DNA from: CAUPWF01 sp036656795
GTDB taxonomy: Bacteria > Bacillota > Clostridia > Lachnospirales > Lachnospiraceae
DNA length: 64,000 nucleotides
Assembly: GCA_036656795.1 (NCBI GenBank)
Contig: JAVXHR010000002.1
Coordinates: forward strand, 1 to 64,000
Reading direction: 5' to 3'
Shown here piece after piece: positions 52,182-60,946 of this stretch. A program made the position numbers and the translations under genes. The first letter of the stretch is position 1; each line of letters opens with the position of its first letter. The notes beneath the pieces were generated by a model, which saw only the letters and a program-made list of their open reading frames with translations, was not told where the DNA came from and did no database searches.

Positions 52182-53285
52182 TTATTCTTCAGTTATGTCA
52201 TCTGCAACTTCGTCTGATTCTGTATATGTCTCCTCAGGCTCTAGCGCTTTCATACTAAGGCTGATCTTCTTATCATTTTCATTAAGATCAACTACTTTTG
52301 CTGTAATTACTTGACCTACAGACAATGCATCTGAAGGTTTTTCTACATGTGCTCTTGAAATCTGAGATACATGCAATAGAGCATCTACCCCTGGTGCCAA
52401 TTCAACAAATGCACCAAAATCTGTCATTCTTGCAACTTTTCCCGTTACTTCTGTTCCAACAGCATATGCATCTGCTGCATTTGCCCACGGATTAGATTCT
52501 GGGAATTTTAAGCTTAATGCTACTTTAGTATCTTTAATATCTTTCACAAGAACTTTTACTTCATCTCCAATTTGGAATACTTTCTTAGGATTTTCTACTC
52601 TTCCCCAAGACATCTCAGAAATGTGTAAAAGACCGTCTACACCACCTAAATCGATAAATGCACCGAAATCTGTGACATTTTTCACAATTCCTTCAATCGT
52701 ATCACCTACGCTCAATTTTGCAAACAATTCTTTTTGCAACTCAGCTCTTTCAGCAACCAGCAACTGTCTTCTATCACCAATCACACGATTTCTTCTAGGA
52801 TTAAATTCACTGATTACAAACTCAATTTCTTGACCTTGATACTTGTTCAAATCTTTTTCATACGTATCTGAAACTAAACTTGCAGGAATAAACACTCTTG
52901 CTTCGTCTACAACAACACTTAAACCACCGCCAAGAATCTGTGCGACTGTTGCCTTTAACACTTCTTTGTTTTCAAATGCTTCTCTTAATTTCTCATTACC
53001 CTTTTCTGCTGCTAATCTCTTATAAGTCAATAAAACTTGGCCTTCTCCATCATTTACCTTCAAGACCTTAGCTGTCATAGCATCGCCAACAGAAACTACA
53101 GTTGTTAAATCAACGTTTGATTCATTTGTGTATTCACTTCTAGAAATGATACCGTCTGCTTTGTAACCTATATTTAAGATGATTTCATCTGGCTTTACAC
53201 CAATTACTGTACCGTCTACAACCTCTCCATTACGTATTGTTTTAAATGACTCTTCTAACATTTGTTCAAAAGTTAATTCTGACAT
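52182..53285 (-). CDS. rpsA: S1-domain protein, 30S ribosomal protein S1-like
   Basis: The 367-residue protein contains four S1 RNA-binding domains at about 16-85, 102-165, 190-258 and 275-345. The last two have the canonical TDFGAF motif. It fits the short S1 of Firmicutes, a translation factor; the first two domains are more divergent. I use the ATG at 53285 with AGGAGG upstream, which overlaps ispH by 20 bp; the frame opens at 53303. The cmk-ispH-rpsA order is typical of Clostridia. Confidence 0.92.
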   Translation of the reverse strand: MSELTFEQMLEESFKTIRNGEVVDGTVIGVKPDEIILNIGYKADGIISRSEYTNESNVDLTTVVSVGDAMTAKVLKVNDGEGQVLLTYKRLAAEKGNEKLREAFENKEVLKATVAQILGGGLSVVVDEARVFIPASLVSDTYEKDLNKYQGQEIEFVISEFNPRRNRVIGDRRQLLVAERAELQKELFAKLSVGDTIEGIVKNVTDFGAFIDLGGVDGLLHISEMSWGRVENPKKVFQIGDEVKVLVKDIKDTKVALSLKFPESNPWANAADAYAVGTEVTGKVARMTDFGAFVELAPGVDALLHVSQISRAHVEKPSDALSVGQVITAKVVDLNENDKKISLSMKALEPEETYTESDEVADDITEE

Positions 53286-54120
53286 TATTTTGAACCTCCT
53301 CAATTATATTATTGGGCGTGGACGCCCCTGCTGTAATACCTACTGATTCCACGGACTCTAATTGATTCATATTCAAATCGTCAAGTGTCTGTATATAGTA
53401 CGTATTGTTACATGCTTTATTACATATTTCAAATAACTTTTGAGTGTTGGAACTTTGCTTGTCTCCTATGACAATCATAGCTTCTACTCTCTCTGCAATA
53501 TCTCTTGCTTCTTCTTGTCGTTCTTTTGTTGCACTGCAGATGGTATTTAAAACACTTACATCATAACCCTTTTCTAAAATAATTTCAACTAATTCTTTAA
53601 ATTTCTTGTAATTAAATGTCGTTTGAGACACTATACATACAGGTCTTATAGGGTTTAAGCAAAATTTCTTTGCATCCGTTGTTGTCTCAATAACCGTCAC
53701 TTTTCCAGAAGACCACCCTTTAATCCCTTCAACTTCAGGGTGTGATTCATTCCCTATAATTATAATATGCTTTCCTTTTTGACTCTCTTTTTCTACAATA
53801 TTATGAATCTTTTTAACAAAGGGGCAGGTTGCATCTACACAAATAAATCTATTAGAAGTTAGTCTGTCATAGATTCTTTTTTTTATTCCATGTGACCGAA
53901 TCACAATGACGCTTTCTGATATTTTGTCAATATCAGCCTCATTCTCTATAACTTGCACTCCTTTTGCCTCTAAATCTTTTACCACTTCTGCATTGTGAAT
54001 AATGGGTCCATAAGTATAGATTGGCTTTTGATGTTGTAACCCCACTTGCTCATATACCATATCAACTGCTCGTTTCACACCAAAACAAAAACCAGCTGTC
54101 TTTGCCACTTCTATTTGCAT
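53266..54120 (-). CDS. ispH: 4-hydroxy-3-methylbut-2-enyl diphosphate reductase
   Basis: IspH catalyses the last step of the MEP isoprenoid pathway using a [4Fe-4S] cluster held by three cysteines: C12 (GFCFG), one in VDATCPFV near residue 96 and one in NTICSATKE near 195, all present. The 284-residue length is normal. It overlaps cmk by 10 bp and the S1 gene by 20 bp. Several Clostridia fuse IspH to S1; here the two remain separate. Confidence 0.97.
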   Translation of the reverse strand: MQIEVAKTAGFCFGVKRAVDMVYEQVGLQHQKPIYTYGPIIHNAEVVKDLEAKGVQVIENEADIDKISESVIVIRSHGIKKRIYDRLTSNRFICVDATCPFVKKIHNIVEKESQKGKHIIIIGNESHPEVEGIKGWSSGKVTVIETTTDAKKFCLNPIRPVCIVSQTTFNYKKFKELVEIILEKGYDVSVLNTICSATKERQEEARDIAERVEAMIVIGDKQSSNTQKLFEICNKACNNTYYIQTLDDLNMNQLESVESVGITAGASTPNNIIEEVQNNVRINF

Positions 54121-54767
54121 TTATTCAATATCTCCTTTACAACTTCATTAATTGTCATATCAGAACTATCTATATAGATAGCATCTTCCGCTTGTTTTAG
54201 TGGCGCAATCTTCCGAGTCATATCACGTGAATCACGTTTTGCTATATCTTTTGCAATTTCTTGTAATTCACAAGGAATTCCTTTTTCTTGTAATTCTTCA
54301 TATCTGCGTTTGGCACGAGTTGCAACACTTGCTGTTAAGTATATTTTGACATTGGCGTCGGGAAGAACTTTGGTTCCGATATCTCGACCGTCCATTACAA
54401 CATTTTCCTTTTCTGCCAATTGTTGCTGTAATTCCAACAATTGCATCCTCACTTCTTCTATAGAAGAACTTATAGAAGCCATATTTCCCACTTCTTCTTT
54501 TCTTAACTGTTCAGTCACATTTTTCCCATTCAGATAGATTTGCTGCATTCCATTCTCATAAGCAATAGACACCGTAGCTTCTTTACATATATGACGTATT
54601 TTTTCTGTTTCATCAGGTTGAATTCCTTGTTCCAGAAAATAAATTGCCAGCCCTCGATACATTGCTCCTGTATCTACATAAATAAATCCTTTTTCTTTTG
54701 CCACTCTTTTAGCGATTGTACTTTTTCCGGCACCTGCCGGTCCATCAATTGCAATATTATATCCCAT
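54111..54767 (-). CDS. cmk: Cytidylate kinase
   Basis: Cmk phosphorylates CMP and dCMP. The 218-residue protein has the P-loop GPAGAGKST at residues 8-16, VDTGAMYRG near 31-39, and DGRDIGTKV near 127. AAGGAG precedes the ATG. It follows the flavoprotein gene by 17 bp and overlaps ispH. Confidence 0.97.
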   Translation of the reverse strand: MGYNIAIDGPAGAGKSTIAKRVAKEKGFIYVDTGAMYRGLAIYFLEQGIQPDETEKIRHICKEATVSIAYENGMQQIYLNGKNVTEQLRKEEVGNMASISSSIEEVRMQLLELQQQLAEKENVVMDGRDIGTKVLPDANVKIYLTASVATRAKRRYEELQEKGIPCELQEIAKDIAKRDSRDMTRKIAPLKQAEDAIYIDSSDMTINEVVKEILNKCK

Positions 54768-54784
54768 CCTTCATCTCCTTCGTC

Positions 54785-56038
54785 TTAGAGTCCATTACCG
54801 GCAGCATATCCGGTGGACCATGCAATCTGCAAGTTGTAGCCACCTGTTAGCGCATCAAGATCTAACACTTCACCTGCAAAATAAACTCCATTTACCTTTT
54901 TAGATTCCATCGTTGCTGGATTGATTTCTTTTGTTGAAATTCCACCCTTTGTTATAATTGCTTCATTAAAATCTCGTAATCCTGCAATTGTAATAGTGAA
55001 ATTCTTTATTAATTCCACAAATGCATGACGTTCTTCTTTGGAAATCACATGCACTTTTTTATCTGGATCAATAGGACTTAATTCTAACATAATTGGTAGC
55101 AACTTGGCAGGAAACAATCTTGTAATAGCATTCTTAAATTGTTTATTCATATTATCTTCAAAATCTCTTAGAATTCTTTGATCTAATTGTTCAAAAGAAA
55201 GAGCCGGTTTCAAATCAATTACCAACTTCCAATCCTTTTTATATGACTCTTCTTTATTATGATTTTGCTTCAGTATTTCTCCGATATAACTACTAGCACT
55301 TAAAATTAATGGGCCGCTCACCCCGTAGTGTGTGAATAACATCTCACCAAACTCCTGATAGATTTCTTTATGATCAGCATAAATCGTTGCTGTCACATTT
55401 CTCAAGGATAATCCCTGCAGAGCTTTTATATAAGGTTCTTTTATATTTAATGGAACAAGCGAAGGAATCAGAGGGGAAATTTGATGTCCTAAGTCTTTTG
55501 CAAATCGATATCCATCTCCGGTAGAACCGGTCAATTGATAAGAGCAACCTCCCGTTGCTACAATACACTTATCACCACTGATTTCATTTCCATCGCTCAT
55601 CTGCAAGCTTGCAAATGTGCCATCTTTTATTTGTAACATCTGAATGGTCTGATTTAGATGAATATGAACTCCTGTACGCTTCAATTCTTGTGTTAGTGCA
55701 TAAATTACATCCGAAGAATGATCTGAACAAGGAAACACACGATTGCCACGTTCTATTTTTAAAGGAACCCCTATTTCCTCAAAAAAATCCATTACATCTT
55801 GATTGGAATACCCATAAAATCCACTGTACAAAAATTTAGAATTAGAAACCACCGATGAAAACAGACTCTCCATATCACCCGCATTGGTAATATTGCAACG
55901 TCCTTTCCCCGTAATAAATAATTTTTTTCCCAATTTATCATTTTTTTCATATAGATGCACTTCATGTCCATTACGCGCCGCGAATATTCCAGCAAACATA
56001 CCTGCCGCGCCTCCACCTACTACAAGTACTTTACTCAT
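54785..56038 (-). CDS. BaiN/HI0933 family NAD(P)/FAD-dependent oxidoreductase
   Basis: The 417-residue flavoprotein has the dinucleotide-binding motif VVGGGAAGMFAGIFAA at residues 5-20, ITGKGRCNITN near 43 and a C-terminal GEVLDLDALTGGYNLQIAWSTG near residues 392-413. The family includes BaiN and RdsA, reported in bile acid dehydroxylation and rRNA modification respectively; the substrate here is unknown. It follows the RpiR gene directly (stop and ATG adjacent). Confidence 0.9.
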   Translation of the reverse strand: MSKVLVVGGGAAGMFAGIFAARNGHEVHLYEKNDKLGKKLFITGKGRCNITNAGDMESLFSSVVSNSKFLYSGFYGYSNQDVMDFFEEIGVPLKIERGNRVFPCSDHSSDVIYALTQELKRTGVHIHLNQTIQMLQIKDGTFASLQMSDGNEISGDKCIVATGGCSYQLTGSTGDGYRFAKDLGHQISPLIPSLVPLNIKEPYIKALQGLSLRNVTATIYADHKEIYQEFGEMLFTHYGVSGPLILSASSYIGEILKQNHNKEESYKKDWKLVIDLKPALSFEQLDQRILRDFEDNMNKQFKNAITRLFPAKLLPIMLELSPIDPDKKVHVISKEERHAFVELIKNFTITIAGLRDFNEAIITKGGISTKEINPATMESKKVNGVYFAGEVLDLDALTGGYNLQIAWSTGYAAGNGL

Positions 56039-56962
56039 TTATTTTCCCTCATCTTCATCAAATGTAAAGGTAACCGCATCATCAACGGAGTTCAGTTCAT
56101 CTCCACTATATACCTGATATTCGTCCCATATCTCTTCTAATGTTTCCAGTGTTGCAATTACATCTTTTTGTTTTTCCATGCAAAGTGCCACGACTAACGC
56201 ATTTACAACACTAAGCGGTGCAACAAGAGAATCTACAATAGATGCCATATCACTTCTTGCAATCAGATTGCAGGAAGAATATAGATTCATAGGGGAATGA
56301 ATACTATCCGTCAATGTAATTACTTTTGCTTTCCGATTACTGGCAAATTCCAACGCTTTTAATGTACGCATGGAATATCTCGGAAAACTTATTCCTATTA
56401 CAACATCTTCTTCTCCAATTCGAATCAATTGTTCAAAGATTTCACTAGAACTGTTCGTATGCACAGCACATACATTATCAAAGATAAGATTAAGGTAAAA
56501 GCTCAAAAAGCTCGCTAACGGAGCACAGCTTCTAATTCCAACCACATAAATACGTTTTGCGGATAATATGATCTCTACAGCTAATTCAAAAGCTTTTTGA
56601 TCAATTCCAGCCATTGTTAATTTTATCTTTTCAATATCAGAATGTAATACTGATGTTAATATCTCAGATTTGCTAATACGACCATAAGTCACTTCCATTC
56701 TTTGAATAGAATTAAGACGATTACGTACTAATTCCTCTAATGCTTTTTGAAATTTGGGATATCCCTCGTATCCTAACTGCATCGCAAACCTCACTACTGT
56801 GGATTCACTTACACCAACTGTTTTCCCTAATTTTGCCGCAGTTAAAAAAACTGCTTTATCATAATTTTCTACAATATACGTTGCAAGTAACTTTTGTCCT
56901 TTACTAAACTTATTGTACTTTTCCTCAATTTTATTCAATAACTCATTTGAATTGTTCTTCAC
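56039..56962 (-). CDS. MurR/RpiR family transcriptional regulator
   Basis: The 307-residue protein has an N-terminal HTH_6 domain (about 1-77; GVSESTVVRFAMQLG recognition helix) and a C-terminal SIS sugar-phosphate binding domain (about 120-255; VVGIRSCAPLASFL). Such regulators sense phosphosugars. The start codon is GTG with GGAGG upstream. It is first in the run leading to cmk-ispH-rpsA and may control that run or itself, since paired direct repeats lie on its promoter. Confidence 0.92.
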   Translation of the reverse strand: MKNNSNELLNKIEEKYNKFSKGQKLLATYIVENYDKAVFLTAAKLGKTVGVSESTVVRFAMQLGYEGYPKFQKALEELVRNRLNSIQRMEVTYGRISKSEILTSVLHSDIEKIKLTMAGIDQKAFELAVEIILSAKRIYVVGIRSCAPLASFLSFYLNLIFDNVCAVHTNSSSEIFEQLIRIGEEDVVIGISFPRYSMRTLKALEFASNRKAKVITLTDSIHSPMNLYSSCNLIARSDMASIVDSLVAPLSVVNALVVALCMEKQKDVIATLETLEEIWDEYQVYSGDELNSVDDAVTFTFDEDEGK

Positions 56963-57008
56963 CTTATTCCTCCACTAACGATACACTCATGTATTTACAT
57001 ACTTTTAC

Positions 57009-57043
57009 AGTATACAATACCACCTCTTATTGTGCAATACCAC
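57009..57043 (-). promoter_or_regulatory. RpiR gene promoter with paired 9-bp repeats
   Basis: TTGCAC (57032-57037), a 17-bp spacer and TATACT (57009-57014) on the minus strand. The 9-mer CAATACCAC occurs at 57015-57023 and 57035-57043, exactly 20 bp apart, flanking and overlapping the promoter, a spacing of two helical turns typical for operator half-sites. Confidence 0.55.
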
Positions 57044-57083
57044 GAACTATATTAAGATTAGATATTGCCTAGCTAAAAACAAT

Positions 57084-57117
57084 AAAAGAGACTGCGCCTA
57101 AATGCACTGTCTCTTTT
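57084..57117 (-). terminator. Terminator of the decarboxylase operon
   Basis: AAAAGAGAC and GTCTCTTTT (9 bp) pair around a loop with further partial pairing, followed on the minus strand by TTTTATTGTTTTT. It lies 25 bp after the OadA-like gene. Confidence 0.75.
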
Positions 57118-57141
57118 ATCGCCGGTAAAATAAATGCTCAA

Positions 57142-58554
57142 TTACACCGGATATGCTCCATTGTCTGTGTCGGCAACTGTTTGATCAATCTTCGTCTGTT
57201 GTGCCTGACGGTATTTAAAGAAATTAGTTGCAACTTGTGGAAATAGTGCATAAGTCAATACATCTTCATCTTGCTGTTTCCATTGCGCCATTTCTTTTTC
57301 CAAGGTTTCTAATTCATCCGGGATTAAATCTGCCGGTCGACATTCAATGATTTCCGCATCACCAATACATTTTTTTTGCACATCTTTATTAAATGGTTTT
57401 ACCGTTTTACCATATCTACCACATAATACATCTTTGGTTTCTTTCGTAGCCATCTTATAACGTTCTCCCATTAACACGTTAAAGACTGCCTGCGTTCCTA
57501 CAATCTGTGAAGATGGCGTTACTAATGGTGGCTCACCTAGATCTTTTCGAACTCTTGGAACTTCCTCTAACACTTCATAATACTTATCTTCCGCGTTCTG
57601 TTCTTTTAATTGAGACGTCAGATTAGATAACATACCTCCCGGTACTTGATATAATAAAGTCTTGATATTAACACCCAAGTTTTTAGGATTGAGCAATCCT
57701 GATTCCAATGCCTGATCACGAATTGGTCGGAAGTAATCTGCTATTTCTGCCAACAATGTTTGATCAAATCCAGTATCATAAGGAGTCCCCTTAAATGTTT
57801 CCACCATAACTTCGGTAGCCGGTTGAGATGTTCCTAATGCAAATGGCGATATTGCAGTGTCAATTACATCTACACCTGCCTCTACCGCTTTCATATATGT
57901 CATAGATGCAACTCCCGAAGTATAATGAGTATGAAGTTGTATAGGAATGCTGACGGCCTCTTTCATAGCACTAATCAAATCTGTTGTATGATAAGGAAGT
58001 AATAATCCTGCCATATCTTTAATACAGATAGAATTAGCACCCATGTCTTCAATTCTCTTCGCAATATCTACCCAATAATCAATTGTATAAGCATCTCCCA
58101 ACGTATAAGACAATGCAACTTGGGCATCGCCCTTTTCCTTATTCGCTGCAGTTACTGCTGTTTGAAGATTCCGAAGATCATTCAAACAATCAAAGATACG
58201 GATAATATCTATACCATTTGCAACTGATTTTTGTACAAAATACTCTACAACATCATCTGCATAAGGACGATATCCCAAGATATTCTGTCCTCGAAATAAC
58301 ATTTGTAACTTCGTATTCTTAAACCCGGAACGGAATTTACGAAGTCTATCCCATGGATCTTCTTTCAAAAATCTAAGAGAGGCATCGAAGGTAGCTCCAC
58401 CCCAACATTCTACCGAATGATATCCCACTTTATCCATCTTTTCAACAATTGGCAACATCTGTTCGGTTGTCATTCTAGTTGCAATCAAAGATTGATGGGC
58501 ATCACGCAAGATCGTTTCTGTGATTTTAATCGGTTTCTTTTCTATTTCTGCCAT
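57142..58554 (-). CDS. 5S-type carboxyltransferase subunit (oxaloacetate decarboxylase alpha / PycB-like)
   Basis: This HMGL-like barrel enzyme transfers carboxyl from oxaloacetate (or to pyruvate) to or from biotin. The 470-residue protein has TETILRDAHQSL near residue 12, the catalytic lysine in ICIKDMAGLL near 170, metal-binding HTHYTSG near 203, and the PYC_OADA conserved domain C-terminally. It has no biotin domain; the carrier is encoded separately at 59785-60153. I use the ATG at 58554 with AGGAGG upstream (frame open to 58599). It is last in the operon, 31 bp after the beta subunit gene. Confidence 0.9.
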   Translation of the reverse strand: MAEIEKKPIKITETILRDAHQSLIATRMTTEQMLPIVEKMDKVGYHSVECWGGATFDASLRFLKEDPWDRLRKFRSGFKNTKLQMLFRGQNILGYRPYADDVVEYFVQKSVANGIDIIRIFDCLNDLRNLQTAVTAANKEKGDAQVALSYTLGDAYTIDYWVDIAKRIEDMGANSICIKDMAGLLLPYHTTDLISAMKEAVSIPIQLHTHYTSGVASMTYMKAVEAGVDVIDTAISPFALGTSQPATEVMVETFKGTPYDTGFDQTLLAEIADYFRPIRDQALESGLLNPKNLGVNIKTLLYQVPGGMLSNLTSQLKEQNAEDKYYEVLEEVPRVRKDLGEPPLVTPSSQIVGTQAVFNVLMGERYKMATKETKDVLCGRYGKTVKPFNKDVQKKCIGDAEIIECRPADLIPDELETLEKEMAQWKQQDEDVLTYALFPQVATNFFKYRQAQQTKIDQTVADTDNGAYPV

Positions 58555-58585
58555 ATCATTTATTCCTCCTGTTTTTATTTTTAAA

Positions 58586-59773
58586 TTATAGCACTCCAAA
58601 TATTGCCATAAACGTTCCTGCCGCTACGGCTGTACCAATAACACCTGCTACATTTGGTCCCATTGCATGCATTAGTAAGAAATTCGTAGGATCTGCTTCC
58701 GCACCAACTTTTTGAGAAACTCTGGCTGCCATTGGAACTGCCGATACACCTGCAGATCCAATCAGTGGATTTACTTTTCCTCCACTAATTTTACACATTA
58801 ATTTACCAAACAAAACTCCCGCCGCCGTACCAAAAGCAAATGCAATTAATCCTAAGACCACAATTGCAATCGTTGTACTATTTAAAAACGCTTCTGCACT
58901 TGTAGTTGCTCCAACAGATGTTCCAAGTAAGATTACTACAATATACATCATAGAATTCGCCGCCGTCTCCGTCAATTGTCTGACAACGCCTGATTCTTTA
59001 AATAGGTTTCCTAACATCAACATACCAACTAACGGAGCCGTTGTAGGTAAGATACAACATACAACAATCGTTACAATAATTGGGAATAAAATTCTTTCTA
59101 ATTTTGAAACCGGTCGTAATTGTTCCATTTTAATCTTGCGTTCTTTTTCCGTTGTTAGTGCTTTCATAATTGGAGGCTGAATAATCGGAACCAATGACAT
59201 ATAAGAATACGCTGCTACTGCAATGGGCCCCATAATCGCTGTCTGGCCCAACTTTCCCGCTAAAAATATAGAAGTAGGTCCATCTGCACCACCTATAATA
59301 GAGATTGCCGCTGCTGCTTTATCACTGAAAAATGGGAGGTCAACCCCTATTGCTGCCCCTATTGGACCAATTAACATAGCTCCAAGATATGCCGCAAAAA
59401 TGCCAAACTGTGCTGCTGCACCAAGTAAAAAACTTTTGGGATTAGCAATTAATGGTCCAAAATCTGTCATCGCTCCTACACCCATAAAAATCAAAGACGG
59501 AAGGATGGCCCATTCATCTAATTTGAAAAAATAGTGTAATAATCCTGCGACTCCATTTGAAGAATCTTCTGCAGATATCATAATATCCGGATAAATATTA
59601 ACCAACAACATACCAAAAGCAATTGGAACCAATAACAATGGTTCAAACCCTCTTCTTATTGCTAGATATAGAAATCCACATGCTACAGCAATCATAACAT
59701 AGTTTCCCCATGTCAGATTAAAAAATGCCGTTTGATGTATGAGGTTTCCTAATGTACTTGTAATATATTCCAT
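58586..59773 (-). CDS. Sodium-pumping decarboxylase beta subunit
   Basis: The 395-residue protein is the OadB/MmdB/GcdB family membrane subunit that releases CO2 from carboxybiotin and exports sodium. About ten TM segments are present, with the conserved IGGADGPTSIFLA near residue 160 and the GxAAGV and NVAGVIGTA regions C-terminally. GAGGT precedes the ATG. The subunit does not reveal which acid is decarboxylated; that is set by the carboxyltransferase. Confidence 0.93.
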   Translation of the reverse strand: MEYITSTLGNLIHQTAFFNLTWGNYVMIAVACGFLYLAIRRGFEPLLLVPIAFGMLLVNIYPDIMISAEDSSNGVAGLLHYFFKLDEWAILPSLIFMGVGAMTDFGPLIANPKSFLLGAAAQFGIFAAYLGAMLIGPIGAAIGVDLPFFSDKAAAAISIIGGADGPTSIFLAGKLGQTAIMGPIAVAAYSYMSLVPIIQPPIMKALTTEKERKIKMEQLRPVSKLERILFPIIVTIVVCCILPTTAPLVGMLMLGNLFKESGVVRQLTETAANSMMYIVVILLGTSVGATTSAEAFLNSTTIAIVVLGLIAFAFGTAAGVLFGKLMCKISGGKVNPLIGSAGVSAVPMAARVSQKVGAEADPTNFLLMHAMGPNVAGVIGTAVAAGTFMAIFGVL

Positions 59774-59784
59774 TTTTTAACCTC

Positions 59785-60153
59785 CTAGTTTAACGTAGCT
59801 AATACTGCTCCTGCTTCTACGGCATCTCCTACTGATACATCGATACTGGCAATGGTTCCACTTTCTGATGCAACAACCGGAATCTCCATCTTCATTGCTT
59901 CTAATATAATTAAAGTATCTCCTTTTATTACTTTCTGGCCCACGTTTGTTTCTACTTTAAATATCTTTCCTGCAGCGCCTGCTTCAATCTTAATCTTTCC
60001 AGTGCCTTTTGTGCTTGGTTTTGTTGAAGCAGCCGGTGTAACAACCGTTTTGGGTATCACACTCGATGCTGCTGTCTGAGTCATACCCGTTTCATTTTCT
60101 TCTACTGACACATCATATACGTTTCCATTTACTGTAATTGTATAATTTTTCAT
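59785..60153 (-). CDS. Biotin carrier protein
   Basis: The 122-residue protein has an N-terminal strand, a Pro/Ala/Thr-rich linker (about 25-50) and a C-terminal biotinyl domain with the biotinylation lysine in LEAMKMEIP near residue 88. It carries CO2 between carboxyltransferase and the membrane pump, equivalent to the 1.3S subunit of transcarboxylase or the delta/gamma subunit of decarboxylases. AGGAGG precedes the ATG. Confidence 0.94.
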   Translation of the reverse strand: MKNYTITVNGNVYDVSVEENETGMTQTAASSVIPKTVVTPAASTKPSTKGTGKIKIEAGAAGKIFKVETNVGQKVIKGDTLIILEAMKMEIPVVASESGTIASIDVSVGDAVEAGAVLATLN

Positions 60154-60180
60154 AATTTTAATATCCTCCTGAATTTAAGA

Positions 60181-60933
60181 TTAATTCCATTTGTTTGTTG
60201 TTCTTCTCTTGATGGACCGAACAACAAATCCATCTGTTGATGTTCCTTCAACCGTTGCAATTGCAGCCATAATCACAGCTACTAATTCCAAGTCATCCAA
60301 TGCCATAGGTTCTATTTCTATTGCAGGTTCTCCTTGTAATTTTTCCTCTTTTTTCTTTTTTCCCTTCTTTGTACCTGTTGGTAAATATACAAATAATGAA
60401 ATAAGAAATGATATAAATATTAATACAATAAATACAGTGCCCATTCCTAGTAGCGTATTCATTCCTGCTTTTTTAAATATTTCTTTTGTGGTAAATTTAG
60501 TATTTACAGAAATTGACTGCATCTTCAGTTTTTCATCAAATGTTATCTTAAGCTGTGCATCTCGATGTTCAAATTGTGCATCTGTTGTAAGTATTACACC
60601 TGTATTACCGGTTTCCACCTGGTATTCCCCATGTCCAACATAAGCCCCACACTCACCAATAGCTGTCTGCCACGTATGAATCATGTCTATAAATTCTGCT
60701 TTCTCAACAGGGAGTCCTGATTGCATCAGCGTTAATCCAATTTCCAAATCAGATCCTTCTATGAATTTGTTGAAATCTTCATCGGTCATCTGTGAAAAGC
60801 TGGTAATTACCGTCTCTGTTACTTGTTCCAAATCTTCTGTTTCAACCGAAAGATCCTTTTGTTCCTTGCTACACCCTGTAAAGCCAAGTGTAAATACAAG
60901 GACACATATTAATAACCCGATTTTTTTCTTCAC
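60181..60933 (-). CDS. OadG-like gamma subunit fused to an exported lipoprotein domain
   Basis: The 250-residue protein begins with a lipoprotein signal ending in FTGC, continues with an exported domain of about 130 residues (resembling DUF3887-type lipoproteins), then has one TM segment (about 160-185), a basic cytoplasmic stretch and an OadG-like tail with LELVAVIMAAIATVEG. OadG is normally about 80-120 residues, so the exported domain is an addition. I use the GTG at 60933 with GAGGTG upstream; a GTG at 60942 is also possible. It lies between the carboxyltransferase and biotin carrier genes. Confidence 0.8.
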   Translation of the reverse strand: MKKKIGLLICVLVFTLGFTGCSKEQKDLSVETEDLEQVTETVITSFSQMTDEDFNKFIEGSDLEIGLTLMQSGLPVEKAEFIDMIHTWQTAIGECGAYVGHGEYQVETGNTGVILTTDAQFEHRDAQLKITFDEKLKMQSISVNTKFTTKEIFKKAGMNTLLGMGTVFIVLIFISFLISLFVYLPTGTKKGKKKKEEKLQGEPAIEIEPMALDDLELVAVIMAAIATVEGTSTDGFVVRSIKRRTTNKWN

Positions 60934-60946
60934 TTGCTTCACCTCA

